Of a stretch of 11,309 nt of DNA, positions 1 through 8,085 are shown piece after piece. The notes beneath the pieces are model-generated. The model searched no databases, was not told the DNA's origin, and was given only the letters and a program-made list of their open reading frames with translations. The DNA is from RUG11783 sp964599695 (lineage in GTDB: Bacteria; Bacillota; Clostridia; Oscillospirales; Ruminococcaceae), in assembly GCA_964599695.1 (NCBI GenBank), contig CAZRGP010000049.1, forward strand, positions 1-11,309, in the 5' to 3' direction. Every line of letters starts with the position of its first letter. Position 1 is the first letter of the stretch. Position numbers and translations under genes: made by a program.

Positions 1-359
1 AAAACAGACTTTCCGAGTTCTTTGGCTTCTTTGGCAATTCCCTCATAGAAGCCCTTGATCACGGCTTCCCGAGCGGCTTTATAGCCCTCCATCCAGGACT
101 TGGTAGTTACGGTAAAGCCTGCGTTCTCCAGTCCCTCTTCCACAGTGACGTAATGGCGTACGTTTACGTCGCCGCTGCCGGTGCCGCCTTTAATGGTCTC
201 TCTGGCGCCGGCTCCGTAGAGCGCGACTTTACAAGGCGCGGAAAGCGGGAAATCTCCGTTCTTTTTCAGTAACACCATGCACTCCGGTGCCAGCGCACGA
301 AGCGTCGAGAGATGCACTTTTTCAAACTCCTGTACTTCAGAGGAATCGATCCTAACCAT
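1..359 (-). CDS. GH3 beta-glucosidase-like enzyme, N-terminal part (domain-inverted type)
   Basis: The first 119 codons of a gene that runs off the left edge. GH3 enzymes release terminal beta-linked sugars (glucose, xylose, arabinose and others) from oligosaccharides or glycosides. The visible protein begins with a short leader and then the motif LRALAPECMVLLKKNGDFPL (residues 20-39), followed by VALYGAGARETIKGGTGSGD (45-64). These belong to the GH3 C-terminal (alpha/beta sandwich) domain, so this is the clostridial type in which that domain precedes the TIM barrel; the nucleophile Asp would lie outside the window. No signal peptide is visible, so a cytoplasmic enzyme is expected. The ATG lies 5 nt after the TAA of the upstream esterase gene, and the GGAGG serving it lies inside that gene's last codons, so the two are probably translated together. 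The family is clear; substrate specificity cannot be read from this part. Confidence 0.9.
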   Translation of the reverse strand, partial: MVRIDSSEVQEFEKVHLSTLRALAPECMVLLKKNGDFPLSAPCKVALYGAGARETIKGGTGSGDVNVRHYVTVEEGLENAGFTVTTKSWMEGYKAAREAVIKGFYEGIAKEAKELGKSV

Positions 360-364
360 ATTCT

Positions 365-1396
365 TTAATCCTCCAATTGATTGATCATCTGATGCAGCGC
401 TTTGTCGATCTCAGTGATCGCCTCAGCGGGGATCTGCACCATCTCCATGATCTCCCGGGCTGTGTTGTTTCCCACGGCTGCCATCAGTCCCTCTACCGAG
501 AACTGCCGGGCTTTCGCAACGGCCTCAATGGCGGCAAACATAGGCTCCAGCACGGATTTGGCCTCTTCGCTCTGCTTCCTCAGGTGAGAAAGCGTGCAAT
601 TTACGCTGAGTACCGGCGCGAAATTACCGTTCATCGAGAGCGCGCTCATCGGCTCAGTGAAGCCGCCGCGCTTCAGCTTTCCCATGACCTCTCCCAGCCA
701 CTGGATACTGTCCGGAACCCAACGGGGCAGGCGCGGGCAGACGGAATTGGTGTTGATCCAGTCCTCGCCTGTGGAAAAGCCGTGTCCGCCGTAGGAATAG
801 ATATGGCTTTCAAAAGCAACGCCCTTTTCAGATAGAGCGAGCTCCATGCGGAGCGTATTGGAAATATCCACGGTGCGGTCATCCCGCGCCGCTACAAGGA
901 AGCAGGGGCAGGTGGCTGCCGTGACATGCTCATGGGGATAGGGCATCCCCGGCTGGCACATATCGCAGATGTCCTTGAGGATCGCCGGGTACACCAGAAT
1001 AGCGGCGGCAGGCTTATGCTCAGCGACGGTCGCGGCACAGGCGGCGAGATGCCCACCGGCTGAGAAACCGACGACCGCAGTTTTTGCCGTATCAATGTGC
1101 CAGTCTTCCGCATTGTCCTCGATCAGCGTCATAGCTTGCTCATAGTCCTCCAGCGGAAGAGGCCACTTCCCCTTGGGCGTGCAGGTATAGCGTAGAACAA
1201 AGGCCTGGTATCCAGCCTTGAGATAGGCCGTGGCCACGGGATCTGCCTCCCGGTCGGAGCACATGGCGTAACCGCCGCCGGGGATCACCAGCATGGCCGG
1301 GCGCTTGGAAAAGCCAAATTCGCCGTCAACCTCCTGCAAATATGCGGTCAATGTGACATTTCTTTCCTCATTCAGAATAATTGTTTCTGCCTTCAT
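365..1396 (-). CDS. Alpha/beta hydrolase (acyl esterase-like) with C-terminal helical extension
   Basis: A 343-residue predicted serine hydrolase, probably removing acetyl or other acyl groups from a sugar substrate. Visible elements are the oxyanion strand-turn IPGGGY (38-43), the nucleophile elbow GFSAGG (Ser112), an acidic turn AARDD (Asp172/Asp173) and the catalytic His in YGGHGF (His205). The fold seems complete by about residue 240. The remaining ~100 residues are an extra, mostly helical segment with the pattern TLSHL...EEAKSVLE...ITEIDKAL, reminiscent of small helical tails on some clostridial glycosidases. No signal peptide is seen. The start at 1396 is chosen over an in-frame codon at 1417 because AAAGGAG (1404-1410) sits 7 nt upstream and the ATG forms an ATGA overlap with the stop of the preceding gene. 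It sits between an HSL-type esterase and GH3. A peptidase of the prolyl-oligopeptidase clan is possible, but the context favours carbohydrate esterase. Confidence 0.82.
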   Translation of the reverse strand: MKAETIILNEERNVTLTAYLQEVDGEFGFSKRPAMLVIPGGGYAMCSDREADPVATAYLKAGYQAFVLRYTCTPKGKWPLPLEDYEQAMTLIEDNAEDWHIDTAKTAVVGFSAGGHLAACAATVAEHKPAAAILVYPAILKDICDMCQPGMPYPHEHVTAATCPCFLVAARDDRTVDISNTLRMELALSEKGVAFESHIYSYGGHGFSTGEDWINTNSVCPRLPRWVPDSIQWLGEVMGKLKRGGFTEPMSALSMNGNFAPVLSVNCTLSHLRKQSEEAKSVLEPMFAAIEAVAKARQFSVEGLMAAVGNNTAREIMEMVQIPAEAITEIDKALHQMINQLED

Positions 1397-2286
1397 TTTT
1401 CTGCTCCTTTGTTCCAAATGGCCTGCAATGTGGAGGCAATATAGTCCTCGGCCTCCTTGGCAAGCGCTTCCTGCTTGGGGTTCTTGGCCTCTTGAGCGGG
1501 ATACTCCTTGTGATTGACCTCCAAAAAGCCGTGGATCGCCTCGTCGTACAGTTGAAAGCTCGTTTGCACGCCGTTGGCTTCCAGCCGCTCCCGGTAGGCT
1601 TTTCCCGCCTCCGTGAGAGGATCAGGGCCACAGCAGATAAAGATCGCCGGGGCAATCCCTTTTAGCTGGCTGTCCGCTGCGGCTACAGGAGAGATATAGG
1701 GATCGTCGATCCTAACACCCTCCGGGAGGAAAAATTCATTCATGCTCCAGGCATCCTTGCTGCCCCGGAAGAGGCTTTCCAGCATCTTAAAATCCAGGAA
1801 GGCGTAGCACAGCACCTGTGCCGAGACATCCACGTCCATATCGTGGAGCATCAGTGTGCTGGCTGCCGCCAGATGCCCGCCCGCCGAGTAGCCAATCAGG
1901 GCAAATCTCTCCCTGTCAAGACCGTATTCATCGGCGTGCGTCCGGAAATACAGCACCGTATCCCGAATTTCCTCCTGCGGGTAGGGAAAAGGCCGAATGT
2001 CCAGCTTGGTATAATTGATGTTCACGATGAACGCACCACAATTTTCCGCCATATCCAGGCAGTAGCTGTCCATCTGACTGGCATCGCAGCCGACCCATGC
2101 ACCGCCGTGGATGTTAAACAGCACCGGCCAGGGCTTCGCAGTATGCTGCGGACGATAAAGGAGTACGTCGATGCCCTTCTTCCCGCTTCGCGGTACCAGA
2201 AAGCGCTCACCGACGGGGTTTTTCCAGACTTCTTTTTTCCGCTTTGCCCGAACAGCAAGCTTCATAGCTGCAAGCTTCAGATTCAT
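1393..2286 (-). CDS. HSL-type alpha/beta hydrolase (esterase), paralogue of the gene at 3385-4293
   Basis: A 297-residue esterase of the hormone-sensitive-lipase (alpha/beta hydrolase-3) group. Motifs in order: oxyanion HGGAW (60-64), nucleophile elbow GYSAGG (Ser134), acid in CGPDPL (Asp222), and His in AIHGF (His252). The basic N-terminus is not followed by a hydrophobic signal core, so the protein is probably cytoplasmic. It closely resembles the product of 3385-4293 through the central region: both have HGGAWVG, then GAF(I/V)VN(I/V)NY, then FPYPQEE, which suggests gene duplication. The ATG overlaps the stop of the preceding gene as ATGA, and its own TGA overlaps the next ATG in the same way, so translation is coupled on both sides. 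The likely role is hydrolysis of short-chain acyl esters on an imported glycan or glycoside. Substrate is unknown. Confidence 0.87.
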   Translation of the reverse strand: MNLKLAAMKLAVRAKRKKEVWKNPVGERFLVPRSGKKGIDVLLYRPQHTAKPWPVLFNIHGGAWVGCDASQMDSYCLDMAENCGAFIVNINYTKLDIRPFPYPQEEIRDTVLYFRTHADEYGLDRERFALIGYSAGGHLAAASTLMLHDMDVDVSAQVLCYAFLDFKMLESLFRGSKDAWSMNEFFLPEGVRIDDPYISPVAAADSQLKGIAPAIFICCGPDPLTEAGKAYRERLEANGVQTSFQLYDEAIHGFLEVNHKEYPAQEAKNPKQEALAKEAEDYIASTLQAIWNKGAEK

Positions 2287-3407
2287 AGCTTCTCCATTCC
2301 CAGCTTCAGCACCTCACCGCCTACGCCGCGCATCATCCAATCGGCGCAGCTCACACCGTCCACTACAGTGGTGAAGGCGGCATTGGAGCCGCAGAGGCAG
2401 TGAACGGTCAGCTCGGCGTCCTTGCTTTTTTTATCCGGCGTATCAAAGATAAATACGCTCAATTCGGGAATCGACTTTTGCAGCGTTTCCAGCATCTCCT
2501 TGAGCTTCCGCTGGAAACTGACCCCCGCAGCCTTGTCCGGGATCCAGCGCCCGTCCTCCAGATACATCTCCATCTGGGTCAGCGCTGCGTCCCGCACGGA
2601 GCAGCAGTACATGATTTTGATCTCGGGGTGATTCTTATGCAGTGCCAGCAGGCTGTCGGATACGATCTCGTCTCCGGTGAGGCGCGCCGCAATCTCCTCC
2701 GGCGCCTTCCAGACCTCCCGGGCCACCTGCTGCCAGTCGTAATGCATCATGGCGCTATCCACACAGGCGGTGATGTCCCGGCAATCCGGGAACGCGGCGG
2801 CAACCGCGTCGGTCAGCAGGGAGGTTGCGAAGGCTCCCGCCGAAAACCCGGTCACCAGGATCTGCTCCGGGTTCGGCACCAATTCCTTGATCTTTTTCAG
2901 CAGCATCTGAAAGTTTGTATAGCCGTGGTGATGTAGCACGGCAGGTTCCCCATCAAGGTCCGTATAGGGGAAGTCTCCGGTCCCGCAGTGGAAGTCCCCA
3001 GTGGCATAGGGTACGAAGAGCAGGTTCCAGTCCCGGAAGGGATTCTTTTTTGAATGTCCGAAGGTTCCGATTCGGGGAATGATGTCCCCGAACCGTACGT
3101 CATCGGGATAGAACATCTCACCCTTTCCGACCATGCGCTGGGGTCTCGCCGCGGTATGCTCGTCCACCGAAACACCGCCGCCGGAAAAACCGATCATCAG
3201 CTTGTTCGTGCTCCCCAGACGGATGCAGCCGTGATAGGGATTGCCGTTGGCGCAGAGGGCGCCATCAGGCCAGTATTCGTAGTTTTTGCCCTGCTTTGGG
3301 TGCTCTGGCAGCTCCGGGAAGCGTGTCAGCTCGATATAACCCGCCAGGAGCCGGTTGAACAGAGACCAGCCGCGCCGGTCCTCCTTATACGTTTTCCGCT
3401 TTGCCAT
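2283..3407 (-). CDS. Pectinacetylesterase/Notum-like family hydrolase
   Basis: A 374-residue protein resembling the pectinacetylesterase family (CE13 and related Notum-like hydrolases), which deacylate polysaccharides or lipidated proteins. Visible family signatures are the oxyanion segment IGFSGGG (72-78), FVPYATGDFHCGTGD (131-145), HHHGYTNFQ (159-167) and the nucleophile elbow TGFSAGAF (Ser189). The acid is probably Asp273 in SVRDAALTQ, and the His is probably His336 in LTVHCL. The known plant and animal members are secreted, but this one starts with a charged stretch (MAKRKTYKEDRR) and has no signal peptide, which fits intracellular work on imported oligosaccharides. The start is supported by GGGGAGG ending about 7 nt upstream. 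The gene overlaps the preceding esterase gene by 23 bp and the next by 4 bp. The family assignment rests on motif recognition; the acyl group and sugar are unknown. Confidence 0.78.
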   Translation of the reverse strand: MAKRKTYKEDRRGWSLFNRLLAGYIELTRFPELPEHPKQGKNYEYWPDGALCANGNPYHGCIRLGSTNKLMIGFSGGGVSVDEHTAARPQRMVGKGEMFYPDDVRFGDIIPRIGTFGHSKKNPFRDWNLLFVPYATGDFHCGTGDFPYTDLDGEPAVLHHHGYTNFQMLLKKIKELVPNPEQILVTGFSAGAFATSLLTDAVAAAFPDCRDITACVDSAMMHYDWQQVAREVWKAPEEIAARLTGDEIVSDSLLALHKNHPEIKIMYCCSVRDAALTQMEMYLEDGRWIPDKAAGVSFQRKLKEMLETLQKSIPELSVFIFDTPDKKSKDAELTVHCLCGSNAAFTTVVDGVSCADWMMRGVGGEVLKLGMEKL

Positions 3408-4293
3408 GGTTTTCCTCCCCGCTCATCGCATAGAGTGCTTTTGCCTTCTCCACCTTATAACGGAAGCAGTCCTCCCGCAGCCTGTCCTGCTCCGGCTTTT
3501 CCTCGGCTTTATCGGTGCCGAAGCCGTGATAGCCGTCGGCGTACATTTTCAGGTCCAGCAGCTTGCCATGCTGCTTCAAAAGCTCGGCATAGCGCTCTCC
3601 CTGTGGATGCAGGGGATCCCGACCACAGACGATGATCACAGCCGGAGAAAGCTTTTCCAGCGTTTCGTCCGTCACCTTCGCTGCCGGGGAAAGCACCTCA
3701 CTGTCCAGAGGGAGCTTCGGCGGGTAGAGCTCGAACATCATTTTGTAGAGCTTGTCCCCATCCGGGAAATCGATGGGGATCGTGTGGGTAAAGTCCAGGA
3801 AGGGCACCTCCATGATCTGGCCTGCGATTTGCACGCCCTGCTGTGCCAGCAGGATAGCAGACCCAGCTGTGAGGTGGCCGCCTGCGCTGCCGCCTGAGAG
3901 GACGATCCTCTCAGAGTCGATGCCCAACTGCTTTGCATGGGCTTTCAGCCACTTGACGGTATCCACGACTTCCTCCTGCGGATAAGGGAAGCTCTTGTCA
4001 TAGAGCCGCTTGTAGTTCACATTGACCACAAAGGCCCCCAGTTCCTCGCTCAGCCGCTGGCAGTAACGGTCGTCGTCCACCGCGTCCAGGCCGACCCAGG
4101 CGCCGCCGTGGATCTGGACGAATACCGGCATGTTTTCCCGCTGTTTGGGATAGTAGAAAAGCACCTCTACCGGATCCTTCCCTTCGCGCTGGATGTAGCT
4201 GCGATCCCCGACGACAGGATCGGTCTTGTAATGCATGTTGACCTTATGGAAGCGGGCGTTCATTACCGCCCGTTTGATTGCTGTAAACGCCAT
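3385..4293 (-). CDS. HSL-type alpha/beta hydrolase (esterase)
   Basis: A 302-residue esterase of the hormone-sensitive-lipase type. Motifs: HGGAW (62-66), nucleophile elbow GGSAGG (Ser136), acid in CGRDPL (Asp226) and His in GYHGFG (His256). There is no signal peptide or membrane segment. It is a clear paralogue of the gene at 1393-2286 and differs from the product of 8085-9050, which has HGGGF instead of HGGAW and a different spacing. The ATG lies one base after the GH2 stop (TGA-C-ATG), with GAGGTG 7 nt upstream inside the end of the GH2 gene, so translation of the two is coupled. The probable role is removal of acyl groups that would block GH2 or GH3. Acetyl-sugar esterase is the favoured guess from context; general carboxylesterase activity cannot be excluded. 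Confidence 0.87.
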   Translation of the reverse strand: MAFTAIKRAVMNARFHKVNMHYKTDPVVGDRSYIQREGKDPVEVLFYYPKQRENMPVFVQIHGGAWVGLDAVDDDRYCQRLSEELGAFVVNVNYKRLYDKSFPYPQEEVVDTVKWLKAHAKQLGIDSERIVLSGGSAGGHLTAGSAILLAQQGVQIAGQIMEVPFLDFTHTIPIDFPDGDKLYKMMFELYPPKLPLDSEVLSPAAKVTDETLEKLSPAVIIVCGRDPLHPQGERYAELLKQHGKLLDLKMYADGYHGFGTDKAEEKPEQDRLREDCFRYKVEKAKALYAMSGEENHGKAENV

Positions 4294-4294
4294 G

Positions 4295-6592
4295 TCATTG
4301 CACCTCGATTTTCAAATCTCCGTCACCGCGCGTCACGATGAGCGCCCGGCCGTGCCAGGTCTGGATGGTCTTGTCAAAATAGTTTTCCTCGTTCTTCGGG
4401 TCTGCCGAGCCAAAACCCAGGATCGTGCGCTCCCCAATCGTTTCTGCTGTGAGAGTCAGCACCGCTTCCGGGTTCAGGATGCCGTCTTTGTCCTTCACAG
4501 AGAGCTCGATGATCCCGCCGCCCAGGTCTGTCTGTTCCAAATGCACATCGTCGGAGGCAGTCATCAGCCAGTCCTGTTCCTCGCTCTTTCCGTCCCGGAT
4601 ATTGATCGCTGTCAGATCGCCCGGCTCGTAAACAGTGTCAAACCGCGCCACGCAGCGCTCTGTCTTCTGCTTTCCGACCGAGCGGCCGTTGACAAGCAGC
4701 TCCACCTCGTCGGCGTCGGAATAGACCTCCACCACGATGAGCTTGCCATCATAACCCCGATAGTTCCAGCTTCGCAGGGCGTCCGACCAGCCCCAGCGGG
4801 TAGGAGACTGCTTTTCTCCGTAATGGGCCGGGTCCTGCACCGCGAGATAGGGCTCTTTCCGAAGGCCCCAGACGATCTGCCGCCAATAGGAAACGGGACG
4901 GCGGTCACCGATCAAGTCAAAGTCACCGCAATATGCGCTCCGCCATGGATATGCACCGTATAAATCATAATCGAGTGCATCCCCATAACGGTGTTGGCCG
5001 ACGCCGGCTTCACCAAGGTAATCCCATGCGCTCCATCCGAAGTCTCCAATCATCTGTGGGAGACTATCGCAGAGCTTCCAGTTCTCATAGAGCGCGCCGG
5101 GATAGCACTCCGCTCCAACCATAATGCGGTGAGGATATTGTTCGGAATCTGCCGCATAGCGGAAGGTGGCGTAATTGTAGCCCGCCACATCCAAATAGCT
5201 AAACGCCTCCTCCAGCGGCTCGCCGATTTCCTTGGAGGCCATCAGTCTGTCCAGCTCCTCCGTGTTTCCGTTCAGAATGGAGTTGATGTCCGCTCCGGCC
5301 TTAACAGCCAGCTCCGGGATGCGATCCATCAGGGAGAGCACCGGGTTTACGCAGTTGGTGAGATAGCGTGAGGAGTCCATCGCACGGATATGGTCACAGA
5401 TCTGTCTCCCATATTGCGCTTCACGGGGATCGCTGACCTCACAGATTTCGTTTCCGATGGAATAGAGGATCACCGAAGGATGATTGTAAGCCAGCTCCAC
5501 CATGGCTGTGGCGTCCTCTCTCCAATGTGAAAGGAAGTCTGCGGAATAATCAAAATCGACTTTGGGCGTCGTCCAGGCGTCGCAGAGCTCCAGCATCACG
5601 AGCATCCCCAGCTCGTCACAGGCCTCCAGCACCGTCCGGCTGGCGGGAAAATGGGCGCAACGGATCGCGTTATAGCCAGCTTCCTTGAGCTTTCGGATAC
5701 GCCGGTAAGTCAGCGCCCGATGCTCCACTGCCCCGATCACACCGTGATCCTGGTGGATACAGCCGCCCCGGAGTTTGACAGGCTCGCCGTTTACGCGAAG
5801 TCCTCGCACAGTGTCGAGGGAGAGCGTGCGAATGCCGAAGCGGGTGTACTCAGCATCCAGCCCCTCCAGCTCTGTCTCGCAGTCATACAGACAGGGCTCG
5901 GCATTACTCCACAGTCTCGGTCGCTCCAACGTAAAGCGCAGTGTCACCGTCTTGGTTTCGCTCGCCGGCAGCGTCACTGAGGTACTGATCTCCGCCCCTT
6001 CGATACGGTGGCGCAGGCGGAGCGTCTGTTGCTGTGCTCCCCGGTTGACCAGGGTAGTCTGGATCAGCAGCGCCGCCGCTTCCTCATCAGATTCCGCAAC
6101 CTTGATTTTTACACCGTTTGGCGCGATATGGACGCTGCTCCCACGAAGCAGCCACACGTCCCGGTAGATGCCGGTGCCCGTATACCAGCGGCTGGAAGGA
6201 ACACCGTTTCGCACCAGCACCTTAACGATGTTCTTCCCCGGTTTCAGAAAGGGCGAAATATCGACCGTAAAAGCAGTATAGCCGTTTGGATGCTGTGCCG
6301 CCAGGCAGCCGTTGATGTACACTGTCGCGTTGTGATAGACGCCTTCAAATTCCAGGTACGCGGCGCCGGAGGGGTCATCCCATTCGAATTCTTTGGTATA
6401 GTGAACGGTCTCGGCGGGATAATAGCCGGTGGCATTGCCGGTGGGCGTTTGGGGATCCCGTGCCCGGCCGATCATGGCGTCATGGGGCAGCATTACCGGA
6501 ACCGGCGTCTGTGCGCCGCTGATCGTGCGCTCCAGAGCCGTTCCGCTGCCGCGGCCGAACAGCCAGCCGCTGTTGAAGCTCTCCCGATTCAT
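4295..6592 (-). CDS. Glycoside hydrolase family 2 beta-glycosidase
   Basis: A 765-residue GH2 enzyme, a retaining exo-beta-glycosidase (beta-galactosidase, beta-glucuronidase, beta-mannosidase and related activities occur in the family). Domain order: jelly-roll sugar-binding domain (about 1-155, with the TGTGIYRDVWL signature at 138-148), Ig-like domain (about 160-258), TIM barrel (about 262-565), a DUF4982-like domain with VEVYSDADEVELLVNGRSVG (621-640), and a last Ig-like domain ending near GFGSADPKNEENYFDK (726-741). Catalytic residues are acid/base Glu382 in SIGNE and nucleophile Glu495 in MVGAE. No signal peptide is seen, so it is cytoplasmic. The ATG overlaps the transporter stop (TGATG), with GAGG 8 nt upstream. 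Its partnership with a GPH symporter is typical of import followed by intracellular hydrolysis. Exact specificity cannot be assigned from sequence alone. Confidence 0.93.
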   Translation of the reverse strand: MNRESFNSGWLFGRGSGTALERTISGAQTPVPVMLPHDAMIGRARDPQTPTGNATGYYPAETVHYTKEFEWDDPSGAAYLEFEGVYHNATVYINGCLAAQHPNGYTAFTVDISPFLKPGKNIVKVLVRNGVPSSRWYTGTGIYRDVWLLRGSSVHIAPNGVKIKVAESDEEAAALLIQTTLVNRGAQQQTLRLRHRIEGAEISTSVTLPASETKTVTLRFTLERPRLWSNAEPCLYDCETELEGLDAEYTRFGIRTLSLDTVRGLRVNGEPVKLRGGCIHQDHGVIGAVEHRALTYRRIRKLKEAGYNAIRCAHFPASRTVLEACDELGMLVMLELCDAWTTPKVDFDYSADFLSHWREDATAMVELAYNHPSVILYSIGNEICEVSDPREAQYGRQICDHIRAMDSSRYLTNCVNPVLSLMDRIPELAVKAGADINSILNGNTEELDRLMASKEIGEPLEEAFSYLDVAGYNYATFRYAADSEQYPHRIMVGAECYPGALYENWKLCDSLPQMIGDFGWSAWDYLGEAGVGQHRYGDALDYDLYGAYPWRSAYCGDFDLIGDRRPVSYWRQIVWGLRKEPYLAVQDPAHYGEKQSPTRWGWSDALRSWNYRGYDGKLIVVEVYSDADEVELLVNGRSVGKQKTERCVARFDTVYEPGDLTAINIRDGKSEEQDWLMTASDDVHLEQTDLGGGIIELSVKDKDGILNPEAVLTLTAETIGERTILGFGSADPKNEENYFDKTIQTWHGRALIVTRGDGDLKIEVQ

Positions 6593-8070
6593 CAGTATTT
6601 CCTCGAAAGCTGGGCTTCACATTCCTCGCGGGTGATCTGTCCGGCGTTGCACTTGGCCATCAGCTCCGCGTCCTTATCCTTCAGATTGTAGAACGCATAC
6701 AGCAGAATCGCAGAGATTCCGAAGCCGATGGCCGGGATCAGATAGCCCAGATTCCAGAGTGCGTTCAGCGCGGTCTCGGACTGGGTCACGCCCTGGGCAG
6801 CCAGATCCGCAAAGCTTTCGCCCGTGACCTCTTTCCATCCGAATACCGCCAGGATATACAGGGCGACGGAACCGACCACACCCCCCAGCGCCTTGTTCAG
6901 GAAGGACTGCAGCGCATAGAAAATGCCGGAGCAGTCCTTGCCGGTTTTATACCGGGTGTAGTCGATGGTGTCCGGCGCGATGTAGGTCCTGACTACGCTT
7001 ACAAGAGCATTTGGAATGGCACACAGGCCGCCAATCACGATGAACATGGTTTTGTTGTCGCGGCAGAAGAAATAAATGATCAGAGTGGCGGCCGTAAGCA
7101 GTGCAAAAATGAAAGCGAGAAGGTTGCTTTTGCCGAATTTGTCCGCCAGCTTGCCGCAGAAGGCGCTCAGGACGATGCCGGGGACAAAGCCGATCAGCAT
7201 GACATAAGTAAAGATCATCGAGTCGTGGAAAATGTAGAAGCCCAGGAAGCTTTCCACGGTGGTGCGGGTGCAGAAGATGGTGGAGATGATGACAGCCAGG
7301 AAATAGATCAGGATGTATTTGTTTGTGAACACGCAGTTGATCATATCCCTGAAGCTATACTTCTCCTGAGAGCCTTCATTCTCTACATTTTTGAGCTCAG
7401 TGTTGTGCTCACGGACCCTGAACACCATGGGAACCATGAAGACAAGGAATATCACCGCGCCGCAGATGCCGATGTTTCTCAGCGGAACGCCCACCTTTTC
7501 GCTCAGCAGAGCAGAGACGACAGTCGCCATGCCGATAGCTGCAATGACGGTGATCACGCCTTTCACGGTCAGGATACTGTTCCGTTCGGATGGGCTGTCC
7601 GTCAGTGTGGTGACCATCGACTGCATCGGGACCTCAGTCAGCGTGCAGGTGAAGTCATAAAACAGATAAGTCACGAAAAACCAAGCAATTTTAAGTGCAT
7701 CCGGCGCATCCTTAGGCATCAGGAAAAACAGGATTGTCGCAACCGGAAAAGTCCAGAAGAACAGCCGGTACCAGGGCATATACTTGCCATCGCCGGCAAA
7801 TCTCTGAAACAGTTTCCATTCCTTGATGTTGATTCTATCGATGATATAGCCAAACAGCACATCATCCACCGAGTCAATGATCTTGACCAGAAGGATCGCA
7901 GTGGCCAGGGACGCGGTATTGATGCCCTGAAACATCAGGAACATGGTCATGTAAGAGCCCACTAAAGCAGTGCAGAAAAGCCGCGCTGTATCGCCCACAT
8001 AGTACCAGTTCTTTTCCGATCGGCTGAGCCGCCAGTCCGGATGTTTGTTCACTCGTTCTTTTTTTGCCAT
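6592..8070 (-). CDS. GPH-family (MelB-like) sugar:cation symporter
   Basis: A 492-residue membrane protein of the glycoside-pentoside-hexuronide (GPH) branch of the major facilitator superfamily, importing a glycoside or oligosaccharide with Na+ or H+. About twelve hydrophobic segments can be picked out. Family marks are the N-terminal segment YYVGDTAR (23-30), the acidic helix DSVDDVLFGYIIDR (66-79) matching the MelB cation-site region, FYDFTCTLTEVPMQ (137-150), and DTIDYTRYKTGKDCSGIFYA (367-386). The C-terminus ends in a short soluble tail. An in-frame TTG at 8088 is possible, but ATG at 8070 is preferred because AAGGAG (8080-8085) lies 9 nt upstream of it and downstream of the TTG. The gene follows the first esterase gene by 14 nt and overlaps GH2 by 1 nt. 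It is the only transporter in the window and probably defines the substrate route for the whole operon. Confidence 0.93.
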   Translation of the reverse strand: MAKKERVNKHPDWRLSRSEKNWYYVGDTARLFCTALVGSYMTMFLMFQGINTASLATAILLVKIIDSVDDVLFGYIIDRINIKEWKLFQRFAGDGKYMPWYRLFFWTFPVATILFFLMPKDAPDALKIAWFFVTYLFYDFTCTLTEVPMQSMVTTLTDSPSERNSILTVKGVITVIAAIGMATVVSALLSEKVGVPLRNIGICGAVIFLVFMVPMVFRVREHNTELKNVENEGSQEKYSFRDMINCVFTNKYILIYFLAVIISTIFCTRTTVESFLGFYIFHDSMIFTYVMLIGFVPGIVLSAFCGKLADKFGKSNLLAFIFALLTAATLIIYFFCRDNKTMFIVIGGLCAIPNALVSVVRTYIAPDTIDYTRYKTGKDCSGIFYALQSFLNKALGGVVGSVALYILAVFGWKEVTGESFADLAAQGVTQSETALNALWNLGYLIPAIGFGISAILLYAFYNLKDKDAELMAKCNAGQITREECEAQLSRKY

Positions 8071-8079
8071 TGCTGCATT

Positions 8080-8085
8080 CTCCTT
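8080..8085 (-). promoter_or_regulatory. Ribosome binding site of the GPH transporter gene
   Basis: AAGGAG read on the minus strand lies 9 nt before the ATG at 8070, just after the TGA of the upstream esterase gene. It rules in favour of 8070 and against the in-frame TTG at 8088, which lies upstream of this site. Confidence 0.75.

Noticed and set aside
4235..4963. A 242-codon plus-strand frame opposite the GH2 gene end
   Set aside because: It spans the junction of two solid minus-strand genes and has no motif or ribosome site.
7225..7965. A 246-codon plus-strand frame opposite the transporter gene
   Set aside because: It is antisense to transmembrane coding sequence, which yields His/Asp/Gln-rich shadow frames; no start signal or recognisable motif.
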